Shown: piece after piece, positions 13,335 to 24,203 of the stretch | Numbering within the stretch: the stretch's first letter is position 1 | Layout: each line of letters begins with the position of its first letter | Source: Dyella japonica A8 | GTDB taxonomy: Bacteria; Pseudomonadota; Gammaproteobacteria; Xanthomonadales; Rhodanobacteraceae | DNA length: 64,000 nt | Direction of reading: 5' to 3' | Assembly: GCF_000725385.1 (NCBI RefSeq) | Contig: NZ_CP008884.1 | Span: 3,472,001-3,536,000, forward strand | Made by a program: the position numbers and the translations under genes | The notes under the pieces: generated by a model | What the model was told of the DNA's origin: nothing | Seen by the model: the letters and a program-made list of their open reading frames with translations, nothing else | The model's database searches: none

Positions 13335-15359
13335 TTACGCCACCTTCTGACGCTGGGGCGCCGCTGCCGGAGCCACCTGCGTGGTCTGGAACTGCTTGAG
13401 CTGGGCGTGACGCGAACGCTCGATGCGCTCAACCTCGGCCGCCGGCACCCAGTAATCGATGTCACGGTCGTAGGCACGCACGATGAAGGCGCCGATCATG
13501 CCCAGCAGGCCCACGGCCGCCAGCCACCAGATGTGCCACACCAGGGCGAAACCCAGGACGGTACCGAACGCGCCCATGACCACACCGACACCGGTGTTGC
13601 GGGGCATATGGATGTCTTCGTACTTGGCAGGTTGCACGTAAGCGACTCCGTTTTGTTTGTCTTCCCAGAACTGGTCCAGCGCATGGACCTGGGGCAGCGA
13701 TGCGAAGTTGTAGAACGGCGCCGGCGAGCTGGTGGCCCATTCCAGGGTGCGGCCACCCCACGGGTCGCCGCTGGGATCGGTGAGCTTCTTGCGGTCGCGG
13801 ACCGAGACATAGAACTGCACCACGGTGCAGAAGATGCCCAGCGCGATGACGGCCGCGCCGAGGGCAGCGACGATCAGGTACGGCTGCCACTCCGGGTTGG
13901 CGTAGTGGTTCATGCGGCGGGTCATGCCCTTCAGGCCCAGCACGTACAGCGGCATGAAGGCCAGGTAGAAACCGACCAGCCAGCACCAGAACGATGCCTT
14001 GCCCCAGAATTCGTTGAGGCGGAAGCCGAACGCCTTCGGGAACCAGTAGTTGATCGCCGCGAACACGCCGAACACCACGCCACCGATGATCACGTTATGG
14101 AAGTGCGCGATCAGGAAGACGCTGTTGTGCAGCAGGAAGTCCGCGCCCGGCACGGCCAGCAGCACGCCGGTGACGCCGCCGATCACGAAGGTGACCATGA
14201 AGCCCACCGTCCACAGCATCGGCACGTTGAACTCCACGCGGCCGCGATACATGGTGAACAGCCAGTTGAACAGCTTCGCGCCGGTGGGCACCGAGATGAT
14301 CATCGTCGTGATGCCGAAGAAGGCATTCACGCTGGCACCCGAGCCCATGGTGAAGAAGTGGTGCAGCCACACCACGAACGACAGCACGCCGATGCAGGAG
14401 GTGGCGTACACCATCGACTTGTAGCCGAACAGCGGCTTCTTGGAGAACGTGGCGACGATTTCCGAGAACGCACCGAAGCACGGCAGGATCAGGATGTAGA
14501 CCTCCGGGTGGCCCCAGATCCAGATCAGGTTCACGTACATCATGGCGTTGCCGCCAAGCTCGTTCGTGAAGAAGTGCATGTCCAGGTAGCGGTCGGCCGT
14601 GAGCAGGGCCAGCGTCACCGTCAGGACCGGGAACGCGGCCACGATCAGGATGTTGGTGACCAGCGCGGTCCACGTGAACACCGGCATCTGCATCAGCTTC
14701 ATGCCCGGCGTGCGCATCTTCATGATGGTCACGATGAAGTTGATGCCGCTCAGCGTGGTGCCGAGGCCGGACAACTGCAGCGACCAGATGTAGTAGTCGA
14801 CGCCCACTGTTGGGCTGTATGACAGGCCCGACAGCGGCGGGTACGCCAGCCAGCCGGTGGCGGCGAAGTCACCGACGAACAGCGACACCATCACCAGCAC
14901 CACGCCCGACATGAACAGCCAGAAGCTGAGCGAGTTCAGGAACGGATAGGCCACGTCGCGCGCGCCGATCTGCAGCGGCACCACCAGGTTCATCAGGCCC
15001 GTGATGAACGGCATGGCCACGAAGAAGATCATGATCACGCCGTGGGCGGTGAACACCTGGTCAAAGTGGTGCGGCGGCAGGTAGCCGGCGGATTCACCCG
15101 CAGCCATGGCCTGCTGTGCGCGCATCATGACGGCGTCGGCGAAGCCGCGCATCAGCATGACCAGCGCCACGATGACGTACATGATGCCGATCTTCTTGTG
15201 GTCCACCGAGGTGAACCACTCCTTCCACAGGTAACCCCACAGGCGGAACTTGGTAAGAACCGCGAGCATCGTCGCGCCGCCGAGGAGCACGGCAGCGAGC
15301 GTAACCATCACGATCGGCTCGTGATACGGGATCGCGTCTAGGGTGAGCTTTCCAAACAT
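13335..15359 (-). CDS. cyoB: Cytochrome bo3 ubiquinol oxidase subunit I
   Basis: A 674-residue catalytic subunit with about fifteen membrane spans. It binds heme b, the high-spin heme and CuB, and pumps protons while reducing oxygen. The heme and copper ligands are recognisable in [25 protein letters not shown] (His-Tyr cross-link site), [10 protein letters not shown] and [12 protein letters not shown]. Length and termini match the family. The large plus-strand frame across this gene is an antisense artefact. Confidence 0.98.
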   Translation of the reverse strand: MFGKLTLDAIPYHEPIVMVTLAAVLLGGATMLAVLTKFRLWGYLWKEWFTSVDHKKIGIMYVIVALVMLMRGFADAVMMRAQQAMAAGESAGYLPPHHFDQVFTAHGVIMIFFVAMPFITGLMNLVVPLQIGARDVAYPFLNSLSFWLFMSGVVLVMVSLFVGDFAATGWLAYPPLSGLSYSPTVGVDYYIWSLQLSGLGTTLSGINFIVTIMKMRTPGMKLMQMPVFTWTALVTNILIVAAFPVLTVTLALLTADRYLDMHFFTNELGGNAMMYVNLIWIWGHPEVYILILPCFGAFSEIVATFSKKPLFGYKSMVYATSCIGVLSFVVWLHHFFTMGSGASVNAFFGITTMIISVPTGAKLFNWLFTMYRGRVEFNVPMLWTVGFMVTFVIGGVTGVLLAVPGADFLLHNSVFLIAHFHNVIIGGVVFGVFAAINYWFPKAFGFRLNEFWGKASFWCWLVGFYLAFMPLYVLGLKGMTRRMNHYANPEWQPYLIVAALGAAVIALGIFCTVVQFYVSVRDRKKLTDPSGDPWGGRTLEWATSSPAPFYNFASLPQVHALDQFWEDKQNGVAYVQPAKYEDIHMPRNTGVGVVMGAFGTVLGFALVWHIWWLAAVGLLGMIGAFIVRAYDRDIDYWVPAAEVERIERSRHAQLKQFQTTQVAPAAAPQRQKVA

Positions 15360-15362
15360 GGC

Positions 15363-16355
15363 TTACTTCTCTGCCTTGACCGGGGTGATGGCCGAGGACG
15401 CTGCGTCCCCGCCCTCGTGGTGGTGCATGTCCATCTGCATGCTTTCCTGCGGCGCGTCGTGCTGCATGCCTTCCATCGGCATCTCGCCGTGCTTGGCGGC
15501 GTCATGCGACATGTCGCCCATGTGCTTGTTGATCACGCCGACGAACAGGTCCGGCGTCACGTTGCCGTAATAGGCCACCGGCGCCTTTTCGCTGGGCTGC
15601 GCCAGCGCCTTGTAGCTGTCGGCATTGAGCGTGGCCTGGGTGGCCTTGGCCTTGGCGATCCAATCCTTGAAGCCATCTTCCGAGGTGGCGATGGCCTTGA
15701 AGTGCATGTCCGAGAAGCCTTCGCCACTGAAGTTGGTCGACAGGCCCTCATACGTGCCCGGCTCGCGCGCGATCAGGTGCAGCTTGGTTTCCATGCCCGC
15801 CATGGCGTAGATCTGGCTGCCCAGCTGCGGGATGAAGAACGCATTCATCACCGAATCGGAGGTGATCTGGAAATTCACCGGGCGATCGGCCGGGAAGGCC
15901 AGCTCGTTCACCGAGGCCACGCCGTATTCCGGGTAGACGAACAGCCACTTCCAGTCCAGCGACACGACCTGCACCGTTACCGGCTTGGCTTCGGACTCCA
16001 GCGGCTTGTACGGATCCAGCTCATGCGTGCTGATCCAGGTGATGGTCGCGAGGATGACAATGATGATGGCCGGGATGGTCCACACCACCACCTCGATCTT
16101 GGTCGAGTGCGACCAGTCCGGTGCGTAGGTGGCCTTCTTGTTCGAGGAGCGGTAACGCCAGGCGAACCACAGCGTCATCGCGATCACCGGGATCGCCACA
16201 ATGGCCATCAGGCCCAGCGCGATCAGGATGAGGGACTTTTCATGGGCGCCGATATCGCCCTTGGGCGTAAGGACTTCCATATTGCAGCCGCTGAGCAACA
16301 CAGCGACGCCAACGCCTGCATAGCGCAGGCGCGAAAAGAGGGCTTGCATGTTCAC
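15363..16355 (-). CDS. cyoA: Cytochrome bo3 ubiquinol oxidase subunit II
   Basis: A 330-residue lipoprotein subunit: lipobox LLSGC, two membrane spans, then a periplasmic cupredoxin-like domain that lacks the CuA ligands, as expected for a quinol oxidase. It is the first gene of cyoABCD; no cyoE (heme O synthase) follows in this window. The last 60 or so residues form an unusual Met/His-rich tail with repeats such as HMGDMSHD, MPMEGMQHD and MQMDMHHHE. Subunit II proteins usually end without such a tail or with a shorter one. Confidence 0.97.
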   Translation of the reverse strand: MNMQALFSRLRYAGVGVAVLLSGCNMEVLTPKGDIGAHEKSLILIALGLMAIVAIPVIAMTLWFAWRYRSSNKKATYAPDWSHSTKIEVVVWTIPAIIIVILATITWISTHELDPYKPLESEAKPVTVQVVSLDWKWLFVYPEYGVASVNELAFPADRPVNFQITSDSVMNAFFIPQLGSQIYAMAGMETKLHLIAREPGTYEGLSTNFSGEGFSDMHFKAIATSEDGFKDWIAKAKATQATLNADSYKALAQPSEKAPVAYYGNVTPDLFVGVINKHMGDMSHDAAKHGEMPMEGMQHDAPQESMQMDMHHHEGGDAASSAITPVKAEK

Positions 16356-16571
16356 TGACTACCTGGGGTGCAGCGTGGGGACGCGGCATGGTAGCCATGT
16401 TAGGTTCGTGTTGGTACTTCTTTGAGACACAATGCCGCAGTAGCAAATTTTTGCGCATACCGCCGCGACCACTTGACTTAAAAAAGCAAGTACGCGCACC
16501 CGCTTTCCACGGTCGACTTTGGTGGAAAACCAAAGAAAATCCGGCGTGCGCAGCCCTGCTACCATGCGCCA

Positions 16572-18371
16572 ATGGACCACGCCACGCCCGCCCGACTGAC
16601 CGCCCTGCGGCAAGCCATGCGACAGCACGACGTCGCCGCCTGCCTCATTCCCACCGCGGACCCACACCTTTCCGAATACCTGCCGGCACACTGGCAGGCC
16701 AGGGAGTGGCTGTCGGGCTTCACCGGTTCGGCGGGCACGCTGGTGGTTACCGCCGACCACGCCGGCTTGTGGACCGACGGCCGCTACTTTGCGCAGGCGG
16801 CCAAGGAACTTGCCGGCAGTGGCATCGAGTTGATGAAGCAGCGCGTGGCGCACGCGCCGGAACATATCGACTGGCTGCTGGATCACCTTGGCGAAGGCCA
16901 GACGCTCGCTGTGGCGGGCGACAGCTTTCCGCTGGCCGCCGCGCACGGGCTTGCGCGGCGACTGGAGCGCATCGGCGCCCACCTGCGCACCGACCTTGAT
17001 CTGCCCGGCCAGATCTGGCCGGACCGCCCCGCCCTGCCCGCGGCCCCGATCGTCGAGCATCCCGCCCGCTACGCCACGCAGCCGCGCGCCGACAAGCTCG
17101 GTCGCCTGCGCACCGCCATGCGCAAGCTGGGCGCCACGCATCACCTGGTCTCCAGCCTGGACGACATCGCCTGGCTGACCAACCTGCGCGGCAGCGACGT
17201 GGAGTGCAATCCGGTGTTTCTCGCCCACCTGCTAGTGCAGGTCGAGGGACACGCCACCTTGTTCGTGGATCGCGGCAAGCTGACCGATGCCCTGGTGAGC
17301 GCGCTCGGCGCGGACCACGTGCGCATTGCCGATTACGCCACGGTGACCGACGCGCTTTCCGAACTCGGCGCGCAGGATCGCCTGCTGCTGGATGGCAACC
17401 GCGTCGTGGGGGCCGTAGCGTCCGCCATCCCGGCTGCCACCACGTTGATCGAGGCGCCCAATCCGTCCACGCTGCTCAAGGCGCGCAAGACGGAAGCCGA
17501 ACTGGAACACATCCGCGACGCGATGCGCCGCGACGGCGCCGCTCTCGCCAGGGCCTTCCGCCGGCTGGAAGAACGCGTGACCGCCGGCATGACCCAGACC
17601 GAGCTGGACGTGGACGCACTCCTGCTCGAGGAGCGCTCCATCCAGCCGAATTTCGTCGGCGAGAGCTTCTCCACCATCGCCGGCTACCAGGCCAACGGCG
17701 CGCTGCCGCATTACCACGCCACGCCCGAAGCGCACAGCACGCTCAAGCCGCAGGGCCTGTTGCTGGTGGATTCCGGCGGCCAGTACCTGGGTGGCACCAC
17801 CGACATCACCCGCGTGCTCGCGCTGGGCGAGACCACCGCCGAGCAGCGCCGGGACGCCACTTTGGTGCTCAAGGGCATGATCGCGCTCAGCCGCGCGCGC
17901 TTCCCCAGGGGAGCCAGCGGCCCGCAGCTCGACGCGCTGGCGCGTGCGCCGCTGTGGGCCAGCGGCATGGACTTTGGCCATGGCACCGGCCATGGCGTGG
18001 GCTACTTCCTCAATGTGCACGAAGGCCCGCATGGCATCCGCCCGCCAGCCTCCGGCGCCACGCTGGTGCCGCTGGACCCGGGCATGATCACCTCGATCGA
18101 GCCCGGCCTGTACAAGCCGGGCCGCCATGGCATCCGCCATGAAAACCTGGCCGTGGTGATCGAAGCGGACAAAACCGAGTTCGGGGAGTTCTACGCCTTC
18201 GAAACCCTGACGCTGTGCCCGTTCGACCGCCGTGCACTGGAGCCCGGCCTGCTTAACCCCGAGGAACGGGCCTGGCTGGACGACTACCACGCCACCGTGC
18301 GGGCGGCCCTGTCGCCCCTGCTGGAAGATGCGGACCTGGCCTGGCTGGAGCGGCACTGCGCGCCTCTATAA
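16572..18371 (+). CDS. Xaa-Pro aminopeptidase, M24B family
   Basis: A 599-residue cytosolic metallopeptidase that removes N-terminal residues preceding proline. Two creatinase-like N-terminal domains precede the C-terminal pita-bread domain, the three-domain form seen in eukaryotic XPNPEP1-type enzymes and many bacteria. The metal ligands appear in order: LLVDSGG (Asp), TTDITR (Asp), HGTGHGVG (His), ITSIEPGLY (Glu) and IRHENLAVV (Glu). It diverges from the cyo operon across a 216-base gap. The specific substrate is inferred from the family. Confidence 0.94.
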   Translation: MDHATPARLTALRQAMRQHDVAACLIPTADPHLSEYLPAHWQAREWLSGFTGSAGTLVVTADHAGLWTDGRYFAQAAKELAGSGIELMKQRVAHAPEHIDWLLDHLGEGQTLAVAGDSFPLAAAHGLARRLERIGAHLRTDLDLPGQIWPDRPALPAAPIVEHPARYATQPRADKLGRLRTAMRKLGATHHLVSSLDDIAWLTNLRGSDVECNPVFLAHLLVQVEGHATLFVDRGKLTDALVSALGADHVRIADYATVTDALSELGAQDRLLLDGNRVVGAVASAIPAATTLIEAPNPSTLLKARKTEAELEHIRDAMRRDGAALARAFRRLEERVTAGMTQTELDVDALLLEERSIQPNFVGESFSTIAGYQANGALPHYHATPEAHSTLKPQGLLLVDSGGQYLGGTTDITRVLALGETTAEQRRDATLVLKGMIALSRARFPRGASGPQLDALARAPLWASGMDFGHGTGHGVGYFLNVHEGPHGIRPPASGATLVPLDPGMITSIEPGLYKPGRHGIRHENLAVVIEADKTEFGEFYAFETLTLCPFDRRALEPGLLNPEERAWLDDYHATVRAALSPLLEDADLAWLERHCAPL

Positions 18372-18414
18372 AGAAGCGGCACCACAGGGTTAACGCACGC
18401 CACATGCTTTTGCC

Positions 18415-18600
18415 CGTCATCCTGGCGCAGGCCGGACAAGCGCGAAGCGCGCAGAACGCCCGTAGGGCGGCCCCGAAGGGGCGAGCGCAGCGAGTCATCC
18501 AGTAGAGACACCGCATGGTCTTTGCCAGGAGCCACACCGGGGGCTTTTCGCGACAACCCTGCACTGACGCCACTGGATCCCGGCCTACGCCGGGATGACG
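18415..18600. repeat. Inverted-repeat element, family 2, upstream of parE
   Basis: The left arm begins CGTCATCCTGGCGCAGGCCG and the right arm ends CCGGCCTACGCCGGGATGAC, one base before position 18600. The interior contains a second, family-unrelated stretch (cgcgaagcgcgcagaacgcc...). The element fills most of the 331-base gap before parE. Nothing else is seen there. Confidence 0.8.
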
Positions 18601-18702
18601 AGCAAAAAAAAGCCGGCGCGCCCGGCAGGTGCGCGCGACCATCTTGACCCCTTACCCGCTCCCCGCCATCCTCCCCCGATTCTCGAGCTTCGACCCGTAC
18701 CC

Positions 18703-20592
18703 ATGAGCAGTCGCTACAACGCCGCCGACATTGAAGTCCTCTCTGGCCTTGACCCGGTCAAGCGCCGCCCCGGCATGTACACGGACACCTCCCGCCCGAA
18801 CCATCTGGCGCAGGAAGTGATCGACAACTCGGTGGACGAAGCCCTCGCCGGCCACGCCAAGTCGATCGAAGTGATCGTGCACACCGACGGCTCGGTCGAG
18901 GTGTCCGACGACGGCCGCGGCATGCCGGTGGACATCCACCCGGAAGAAGGCGTGCCGGGCGTCGAGCTGATCCTTACGCGCCTGCATGCGGGCGGCAAGT
19001 TCTCGGGCAAGAACTACAACTTCTCCGGCGGCCTGCACGGCGTGGGCGTGTCGGTGGTGAATGCGCTGTCCAATCGCGTGGAAGTCACCATCCGCCGCGA
19101 CGGCAACGAATACCGCATGGCCTTCGAGAACGGCGACCGCGCCAGCGAACTCGAAATCATCGGGACGGTGCCCAAGAAAAAGACCGGCACCACCGTGCGC
19201 TTCTGGGCCGACCCGAAGTATTTCGATTCGCCGAAGATCTCCCTCGGCAAGCTGCGCCACCTGCTGCGCGCCAAGGCCGTGCTGTGCGCCGGCCTCAATG
19301 TGAAGCTGGTCGACGAAGCCACCGGCGACGTCAACGAGTGGTACTACGAGGACGGCCTGCGCGATTACCTGCGCGATGAGCTGTCCAACGCCGAAGCCAT
19401 CCCGGCCGAGCTGTTCGTGCACCACGTGCAGCGCGAAGCCGACGGCCTCGACGTGGCGCTGGCCTGGCTGCCGGAAGGCGAGCTGGTGCAGGAAAGCTAC
19501 GTCAACCTGATTCCCACCGCGCAGGGCGGCACCCACGTGAACGGCCTGCGCTCGGGTCTCACCAATGCCATCCGCGAGTTCTGCGACATCCGCAACCTGC
19601 TGCCGCGCGGCGTGAAGCTGGCGCCGGAAGACGTGTGGGAGCGCCTCGCTTTCGTGCTGTCGGCCAAGCTGCAGGACCCGCAGTTCGCCGGCCAGACCAA
19701 GGAACGCCTGTCCTCGCGCAACGCCGCGGGCATGGTGGAAGGTGTCATCCACGACGCCTTCAGCCTGTGGCTCAACCAGCACGTGGACCTGGGCGAGCGC
19801 ATTGCACAGCTCGCCATCGAGCGCGCCAGCGCGCGCCTGAAGGCCGCCAAGCAGGTGGTGCGCAAAAAGATCACCCAGGGCCCCGCCCTGCCCGGCAAGC
19901 TCGCCGACTGCACTGCCACCGACCTCAGCCGCACCGAGCTGTTCCTGGTGGAAGGCGATTCGGCCGGCGGCAGCGCCAAGCAGGCGCGCGACAAGGAATT
20001 CCAGGCGATCCTTCCGCTGCGCGGCAAGATCCTCAATACGTGGGAAGTCGAATCCGGTTCGGTGCTGGCGTCCGAAGAAGTGCACAACCTCGCCGTCGCC
20101 ATCGGCTGCGACCCGGGCAAGGACGACCTCTCCGGCCTGCGCTACGGCAAGGTGATCATCCTGGCCGACGCCGACTCCGACGGCCTGCACATCGCGACCT
20201 TGCTGAGTGCGCTGTTCCTCCGGCACTTCCCGGCGCTGGTGCGCGAAGGCCATGTGTTTGTCGCCATGCCCCCGCTGTTCCGCGTGGACGTGGGCAAGCA
20301 GGTGTTCTACTGCCTGGACGAAAACGAGAAGAACGCGATGCTGGAGCGCGTGCAGCGCGAAAAGATGAAAGGTCAGGTCAGCACCACCCGCTTCAAGGGC
20401 CTGGGCGAGATGAACCCCGGGCAGTTGCGCGAATCGACCATCCATCCGGATACGCGCCGACTGGTGCAACTCACCGTGGACACCGACGACGGCACCACCA
20501 AGCTGATGGACATGCTGCTGGCCAAGAAGCGCGCCAGCGACCGCAAGGCCTGGCTGGAGGAAAAGGGCGACCTGGCGACGCTGGAAGTTTGA
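18703..20592 (+). CDS. parE: DNA topoisomerase IV subunit B
   Basis: A 629-residue ATPase subunit of topoisomerase IV, which decatenates daughter chromosomes. The GHKL ATPase fold shows EVIDNSVDEAL, VSDDGRGMPVD and SGGLHGVGVSVVNALS. The Toprim motifs EGDSAGG and DADSDG follow. GSAKQARDKEFQAILPLRGK together with the length (E. coli ParE is 630) favours ParE over GyrB. I took the ATG giving SSRYNAADIEVLSGLDPVK; there is no clear Shine-Dalgarno sequence before it. parC is not in the window. Confidence 0.97.
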   Translation: MSSRYNAADIEVLSGLDPVKRRPGMYTDTSRPNHLAQEVIDNSVDEALAGHAKSIEVIVHTDGSVEVSDDGRGMPVDIHPEEGVPGVELILTRLHAGGKFSGKNYNFSGGLHGVGVSVVNALSNRVEVTIRRDGNEYRMAFENGDRASELEIIGTVPKKKTGTTVRFWADPKYFDSPKISLGKLRHLLRAKAVLCAGLNVKLVDEATGDVNEWYYEDGLRDYLRDELSNAEAIPAELFVHHVQREADGLDVALAWLPEGELVQESYVNLIPTAQGGTHVNGLRSGLTNAIREFCDIRNLLPRGVKLAPEDVWERLAFVLSAKLQDPQFAGQTKERLSSRNAAGMVEGVIHDAFSLWLNQHVDLGERIAQLAIERASARLKAAKQVVRKKITQGPALPGKLADCTATDLSRTELFLVEGDSAGGSAKQARDKEFQAILPLRGKILNTWEVESGSVLASEEVHNLAVAIGCDPGKDDLSGLRYGKVIILADADSDGLHIATLLSALFLRHFPALVREGHVFVAMPPLFRVDVGKQVFYCLDENEKNAMLERVQREKMKGQVSTTRFKGLGEMNPGQLRESTIHPDTRRLVQLTVDTDDGTTKLMDMLLAKKRASDRKAWLEEKGDLATLEV

Positions 20593-20666
20593 CGGCAAGA
20601 CGGCAGCGCGACTGCCGTCCTGATCCAGGACAAAGCCTTCACTTGCCCCAGCGCTAAGCTGGGGCG

Positions 20667-21737
20667 ATGCATACCCACTGGACCAGTCACGCCATCCAGA
20701 CCCTGGACGCCGAGGCGCATCGCTCGGCGGACACGCACCTCATCCGCCTCGACCTCCCGGCCTTTCCTGGCATCCCGCTCTATCTGAAGGACGAATCCGT
20801 CCACCCCACCGGCAGCCTCAAGCACCGGCTGGCGCGCTCGCTGTTCCTCTATGCGATCTGCAACGGCTGGCTGGAGGAAGGCAGGCCGGTCGTAGAAGCC
20901 TCCAGCGGCAGCACGGCCATCTCCGAAGCCTATTTCGCGCGATTGCTGGGCCTGCCGTTCTTCGCCGTAATGCCCCGCAGCACGTCCCGCGACAAGGTCG
21001 CGCAGATCGAATTCTTCGGCGGCCACTGCCACTTCATCGACAACACCGACGTGTACGGCGCCGCCCAGCGCCTGGCCGGCGAACTTGGCGGCCACTACAT
21101 GGATCAGTTCACCTACGCCGAACGCGCCACCGACTGGCGTGGCAACAACAACATCGCCGAATCGATCTTCCGGCAGATGCAGCGCGAGCCTGACCCAACG
21201 CCGCGCTGGATTGTGGTGCCCGCCGGCACGGGCGGTACTTCCGCCACCATCGGCCGCTACATCCGTTACCGCGCCGGACAGCACGACCGCACGCAGCTGG
21301 CGGTGGTCGATCCCGAGCATTCCGTGTTCTACGACTATTACCACGGCCGTGATCCGGGCCTGCAGCTGTCGCGCGGCTCACGCATCGAAGGCATCGGCCG
21401 GCCGCGCGTGGAGCCCTCGTTCATTCCCGACGTCATCGACCGCATGCTGCGCATTCCAGACGCATCGAGCATTGCCGCCCTTCGCCTCCTGGAAGCACTG
21501 CTTGGACGCCGCTGTGGCGGCTCCACCGGCACCAACCTCGTCGGCGCGCTGCAGCTGATGTGCGATATGAACGACAAGGGCGAACGAGGCCCCGTGGTCA
21601 CCCTGATCTGCGACGGTGGCGACCGCTACAAGGGCAGCTACTACGACAGCGCCTGGCTGGACCGCGAAGGCCTGCACCAGCCCGACGAGCTGTCGCGCCT
21701 GGAAGCCGTGGTCCGGCAAGGCCGCTGGATCGACTGA
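20667..21737 (+). CDS. PLP-dependent cysteine synthase/desulfhydrase-fold protein
   Basis: A 356-residue fold-type II PLP enzyme. The lysine expected to bind PLP is in HPTGSLKHR, and [10 protein letters not shown] and [18 protein letters not shown] correspond to the substrate and phosphate-binding loops. The length and the [22 protein letters not shown] region resemble stand-alone L-cysteine desulfhydrase (Cds1-like) proteins more than CysK or CysM, so I do not assign a biosynthetic role. It starts shortly after parE and is 51 bases before the 3-HAO gene. Confidence 0.85.
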   Translation: MHTHWTSHAIQTLDAEAHRSADTHLIRLDLPAFPGIPLYLKDESVHPTGSLKHRLARSLFLYAICNGWLEEGRPVVEASSGSTAISEAYFARLLGLPFFAVMPRSTSRDKVAQIEFFGGHCHFIDNTDVYGAAQRLAGELGGHYMDQFTYAERATDWRGNNNIAESIFRQMQREPDPTPRWIVVPAGTGGTSATIGRYIRYRAGQHDRTQLAVVDPEHSVFYDYYHGRDPGLQLSRGSRIEGIGRPRVEPSFIPDVIDRMLRIPDASSIAALRLLEALLGRRCGGSTGTNLVGALQLMCDMNDKGERGPVVTLICDGGDRYKGSYYDSAWLDREGLHQPDELSRLEAVVRQGRWID

Positions 21738-21787
21738 CCCGCGGTGCTTACACTCAACGTCTGGCCCCGCCACGACACGGAACCCTC

Positions 21788-22309
21788 ATGGCCCTGACGC
21801 CGCCCATCGACATGCAGCGCTGGATCGACGAACACCGGCACCTGTTGAAGCCGCCGGTGGGCAACAAGTGCATCGTGGATGGCGACTTCATCGTGATGAT
21901 CGTCGGCGGCCCGAACTCCCGCACGGACTTCCACTACGACGAAGGCCCGGAGTTCTTCTACCAGCTCGAAGGCGAGATGGTGCTGAAGGTGCAGGACGAT
22001 GGCGTGTTGCGCGACATCCCGATCCACGCCGGCCAGATGTTCTACCTGCCGCCCTGCGTGCCGCATTCGCCGCAGCGCATGCCCGACTCCATCGGACTGG
22101 TGATCGAGCGCCGGCGCCTTGCCGGCGAAAAGGATGGCCTGCTGTGGTTCTGCGAGCACTGCAACCACAAGCTGTATGAGGAGTACTTCACCCTCGGCAG
22201 CATCGAGCAGGATTTCCCGCCCGTGTTCGAGCGCTTCTACCGCTCGATCGATGCCCGCACCTGCATGGAATGCGGGCACCTGAATCCGGCACCGGCCAAG
22301 TACGGCTGA
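21788..22309 (+). CDS. 3-hydroxyanthranilate 3,4-dioxygenase
   Basis: A 173-residue cupin dioxygenase of the kynurenine pathway that opens 3-hydroxyanthranilate on the way to quinolinate/NAD. The iron ligands are in [18 protein letters not shown] and the cupin [11 protein letters not shown]. The C-terminus holds the rubredoxin-like iron knuckles CEHC and CMEC found in the bacterial enzyme. The frame is open upstream, but the family N-terminus fixes this ATG. Other kynurenine-pathway genes are not in the window. Confidence 0.95.
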   Translation: MALTPPIDMQRWIDEHRHLLKPPVGNKCIVDGDFIVMIVGGPNSRTDFHYDEGPEFFYQLEGEMVLKVQDDGVLRDIPIHAGQMFYLPPCVPHSPQRMPDSIGLVIERRRLAGEKDGLLWFCEHCNHKLYEEYFTLGSIEQDFPPVFERFYRSIDARTCMECGHLNPAPAKYG

Positions 22310-22339
22310 GGCGCAGACCGGCGAACCAGCCGCCGTGGC

Positions 22340-22882
22340 TCAGCTGCGATGCAACCATTTGCCCGCCATGCGGCGCAATGATTCGTCGCTGGAAGGGTCC
22401 GCGGCGATCTCGCGGATCGAGCGCCACGCAAGGGCATGCGACTCCTCGCTGACCTCGAACACCTCGCTCGCTCCCGCGCGCACGACGTAGCGCACGTCGT
22501 AGTGCCAATGCTCCGGCTCCTGCCCGCGCGCAGGGATGCGATGGCGATCCAGGTCGAACAGCCCGGGCTCGACACTCAGGCCGCTCAGGCCGGATTCTTC
22601 CTCCGCCTCCCGCAGCGCCACGCGCGACAGATCGGCGTCGCCATCGGCATGCCCACCCAACTGCAGCCAGCGGCCCAGTTTCCGGTGATGGGTGAGAAGA
22701 ACGCGCTCGCCATCCGCACTGACCAGCCAGGCCGAGCCGGTGAAGTGCCCTTCGTGATTCTCACGGACAAAACCATGCGCACCCTCATCCAGCATCTCAA
22801 CAAAATGAGTGACATCGGGCTCGCCTGGCCACTGCCGAGCGTAATCAATGAACTGCTGGCGCAATGCGGTCACGGATGACAT
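22340..22882 (-). CDS. Nudix hydrolase
   Basis: A 180-residue protein with a Nudix box at GGHADGDADLSRVALREAEE followed by ESGL. The position six residues after the first Gly, usually Glu, is Ala here, while the metal-binding REAEEE core is intact. Related Nudix proteins of this length carry an N-terminal helical extension like the one here. The substrate is unknown. I start at the ATG giving SSVTALRQQF; the frame is open upstream but lacks family character. It is convergent with the 3-HAO gene. Confidence 0.87.
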   Translation of the reverse strand: MSSVTALRQQFIDYARQWPGEPDVTHFVEMLDEGAHGFVRENHEGHFTGSAWLVSADGERVLLTHHRKLGRWLQLGGHADGDADLSRVALREAEEESGLSGLSVEPGLFDLDRHRIPARGQEPEHWHYDVRYVVRAGASEVFEVSEESHALAWRSIREIAADPSSDESLRRMAGKWLHRS

Positions 22883-23029
22883 GGTTCCCAGGTGTTTTCG
22901 CTCAACGAAATGCAGAGCAAGCCCGCACATTATCTCAGGCTGCGCCGCTGACAGCGCAACGGAGCCGGTCCCTAGCATCAACAGGCATCCACAGTTCGTG
23001 GATTTCCCGTTGCGGCAAGGACGATTCCC

Positions 23030-23983
23030 ATGCGCAGAGCGCTCATCACGGCATTCGGCTTGATCGCTTGCGCCGCGCAGGCGGGTACCCAGGAAGCGAA
23101 CTTTACCGGCCCGTTGATCACCCCCAACGCCTCTGCCCTGCCGGCAGGCATGGTGCTCGCCGAGCCCTATTTCATCTACTCGGAAAGCCATGCGAACTAC
23201 GACGCGCAGGGCGACCGGCATGACGACCGGCCGGGATCGCACCAGTGGTTGCTACTGGTACCCGTCACGCTCGGCGTCACCCGTCGCTTCAACGTCCAGC
23301 TCACCGGTGGCATCGCATACAACGTGTCGGGCGGCTACCACAGTGACGGGGCCCGTCTTGCGGATACCACGCTCACCTTCCAGTACATGTTCGTCGCGCC
23401 CCGCGGGGACGGCACCGGCCCGGCGGTCTCGGCCAGCTATGCGCATGTGTTTCCCACCGGAAAATACGATCGCCTCGGGGACAACCCGCTCAATGCGACC
23501 GGCACCGGCGCATCCGTCGACCGGCTCGCGGTTTTCGCGCAGCAATTGTTCTGGCTGGACAACGGGCATCCGCTGCGCCTGCGCGCGCAATGGGCGTGGA
23601 GCCCGGCGCCTGCGCGCGTCTATCTCGACGGCATGAGCGCCCATGGCACCAGCAAGGTCTTCCAGGGGTGGGTGAAGCCAGGATCGACGCTCGGCATCAC
23701 CGCCGCCGTCGAGTACGGCCTCAGCCAGCACTGGGCGCTGGCCACCGACCTCACCTGGAGCCATCAACGCAGCGGCATGCTGCAGGGAACAGACTGCTGG
23801 CCGGACGCCTACCAGAGCGTCGAGCAGCGCAAGCCCGTGAGCTGGAGCTACAGCATTGCGCCGGCCATCGAATACAACATCAACGGCAACTTCGGCATCA
23901 TCGCGGGCGCGCAGATGAGTTTTGCCGGACACCGCAGCGCATCGTACGTGACGCCCCAGATTGCCGTGAACATGGTGTTCTGA
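23030..23983 (+). CDS. Putative outer-membrane beta-barrel protein
   Basis: A 317-residue exported protein. A signal peptide (MRRALITAFGLIACAAQAG) is followed by alternating amphipathic strands and ends in Phe (AVNMVF), the usual outer-membrane assembly signal. The pattern resembles the 'transporter/MetA-pathway of phenol degradation' outer-membrane families. The cargo is unknown. It stands alone between the Nudix gene and the amino acid permeases. Confidence 0.72.
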   Translation: MRRALITAFGLIACAAQAGTQEANFTGPLITPNASALPAGMVLAEPYFIYSESHANYDAQGDRHDDRPGSHQWLLLVPVTLGVTRRFNVQLTGGIAYNVSGGYHSDGARLADTTLTFQYMFVAPRGDGTGPAVSASYAHVFPTGKYDRLGDNPLNATGTGASVDRLAVFAQQLFWLDNGHPLRLRAQWAWSPAPARVYLDGMSAHGTSKVFQGWVKPGSTLGITAAVEYGLSQHWALATDLTWSHQRSGMLQGTDCWPDAYQSVEQRKPVSWSYSIAPAIEYNINGNFGIIAGAQMSFAGHRSASYVTPQIAVNMVF

Positions 23984-24203
23984 CGGTGCTGCCACGCAGC
24001 ACAACCGATGCGGAAAACCGCGCCGTGAGGCCAGTCACGCAAGCTGCGAGACGGCCTTCGGGCCACCCGCAACGCAGCTTGTGCCTCCGCACCCCGCTGG
24101 GCTATGGTGCCCTGTCGTCGCGGGGGAAGCGGCGCCTCAGCCATGGCGAAAGTCACGGTTTCACGCTTTTAAAAAACGATAGATCCGGCGGTAGGGGAGA
24201 AAC

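Noticed and set aside
12759..14822. 687-codon open frame on the plus strand
   Set aside because: It lies wholly antisense to cyoC and cyoB, has His/Gln/Arg-rich nonsense composition and no family motif; GC-rich third positions keep the antisense frame open.
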